DNA from: JANMEX01 sp031423755
GTDB taxonomy: Bacteria > Pseudomonadota > Alphaproteobacteria > Rhizobiales > Rhizobiaceae
DNA length: 5,530 bases
NCBI GenBank assembly: GCA_031423755.1
Contig: JANPGC010000238.1
Location: 1 to 5,530 of the forward strand
Direction of reading: 5' to 3'
Notes under the pieces: model-generated
Databases searched by the model: none
What the model saw: only the letters and a program-made list of their open reading frames with translations
Told to the model about the DNA's origin: nothing
Position numbers and translations under genes: made by a program
Shown: positions 5,125 through 5,530 of the stretch, piece after piece
Layout of the letters: the number at the start of each line of letters is the position of its first letter
How positions within the stretch are numbered: the first letter of the stretch is position 1

Positions 5125-5530
5125 TTGGACTGGAACCTCGTCATCACCCGCAACCAAGCCCTGCTTGTGCGCATCGTCGCCGAGCTGTTTGCGATGTTGC
5201 GGATGGTCGGTGGCGGCAGCAGCAGTCCCCTCTCCGTCACGGGCTGCGCCCGCGACACCTCTCCCCGCAAGCGGGGCGAGGTTAAAGCCGCCGAGGTTGA
5301 ACCAAGCGCCGAGCTTTTAACCTCGCCCCTCCGGGAAGAGGTGTCGGCGAAGCCGACGGAGAGGGGCCTGCCCTCCAATGCCAGCAACTCCACCTTCACC
5401 CTCCCGCGCCATCTCTACGCCGCCATCATGCTCATTCTGCGCCCCTGCGAGTCCGCCATCCGCAGGCTCATCATCATCGCGGCGAGGGGGCTGGTCTTGA
5501 AGCCGCGCGCCACGCGCCCCATCCCCGCTG
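5125..5530 (+). CDS. hypothetical protein, 5' part, interrupted in frame by a palindromic element
   Basis: The gene runs off the window, leaving 135 codons with no stop. There is no ATG before the coding-like part. The TTG at 5125, giving MDWNLVITRNQALLVRIVAE, is the best start, with GGGA (5111-5114) 10 bases upstream. Residues 1-28 look like an amphipathic helix. Residues about 93-128 (LPRHLYAAIMLILRPCES, then AIRRLIIIAARGLVLKPR) are a hydrophobic/basic block. This pairing resembles, from memory, small uncharacterised Rhizobiales proteins that start MDWN and carry an AARGLV motif; I cannot verify this. Between the two blocks, residues 35-81 come entirely from the palindromic repeat at 5227-5366. 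It lengthens the linker but keeps the frame. The function is unknown. It may be expressed, or it may be a decaying gene whose open frame is partly due to the repeat. Confidence 0.6.
   Translation, partial: MDWNLVITRNQALLVRIVAELFAMLRMVGGGSSSPLSVTGCARDTSPRKRGEVKAAEVEPSAELLTSPLREEVSAKPTERGLPSNASNSTFTLPRHLYAAIMLILRPCESAIRRLIIIAARGLVLKPRATRPIPA
5227..5366. repeat. 140-bp palindromic element inserted in frame in a coding region
   Basis: The ends are a perfect 12-bp inverted repeat, CCCCTCTCCGTC (5227-5238) with GACGGAGAGGGG (5355-5366). An inner perfect 14-bp inverted repeat, GGGGCGAGGTTAAA (5273-5286) with TTTAACCTCGCCCC (5316-5329), flanks a 29-base centre. Between these the arms remain largely complementary, for example GACACCTCTCCCC on the left and GGGAAGAGGTGTC on the right. 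Each arm can also form small hairpins: CCCCGC/GCGGGG (5263-5276), GGGC/GCCC (5241-5251), and GTCGGC/GCCGAC (5343-5357). No transposase is encoded, so it would be a non-autonomous, MITE-like or RIME-like element. Codon phase is the same from both ends, and both strands are open through it. Confidence 0.85.

Noticed and set aside
5097..5399. Minus-strand 100-codon frame as a separate gene
   Set aside because: Its open length comes from the palindromic element and the complement of the plus-strand gene; it is used only as evidence that the element is open on both strands.

Overview
The window reads as a chromosomal segment of an alphaproteobacterium, most likely of the Rhizobiales (Hyphomicrobiales). 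The evidence is GC-rich housekeeping genes, a long Ala/Glu-tailed ribosomal protein L17 directly behind rpoA, the gene pair degP-rarA, and intergenic palindromes of the type common in rhizobia. Genus cannot be fixed by eye.

Layout. Positions 1-177 are the last 58 codons of rpoA (alpha C-terminal domain). rplQ (L17, 220-648) follows, and a near-perfect intrinsic terminator at 674-704 closes the ribosomal-protein operon. Next is a lower-GC islet, about 829-1765, holding two consecutive minus-strand genes (1355-1711, then 829-1326) that I do not recognise, with a plausible sigma70-type promoter at 1738-1765. A gene-free stretch leads to the plus-strand pair degP/htrA (2020-3525; secreted trypsin-like protease with two PDZ domains) and rarA (3535-4848; AAA+ ATPase of replication-fork maintenance), separated by only 9 bases and probably cotranscribed.

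Downstream of rarA is a repeat-rich tract: a 14-bp-stem hairpin repeat (4909-4943), a short direct repeat (4978-5020), and then a partial gene entering from 5125 with a TTG start and open to the window edge. That gene is interrupted, without loss of reading frame, by a 140-bp palindromic element (5227-5366).

The most noteworthy observation is that element. Its codon phase is strand-symmetric: both strands are open across it, and the two strands encode nearly the same peptide (PLSV...RGEVK...LTSP...TERGL). It resembles in behaviour the Rickettsia palindromic elements that insert in frame in proteins, but it is a different sequence. The two-gene islet between rplQ and degP is the second item worth following. 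The rest is ordinary conserved chromosome.
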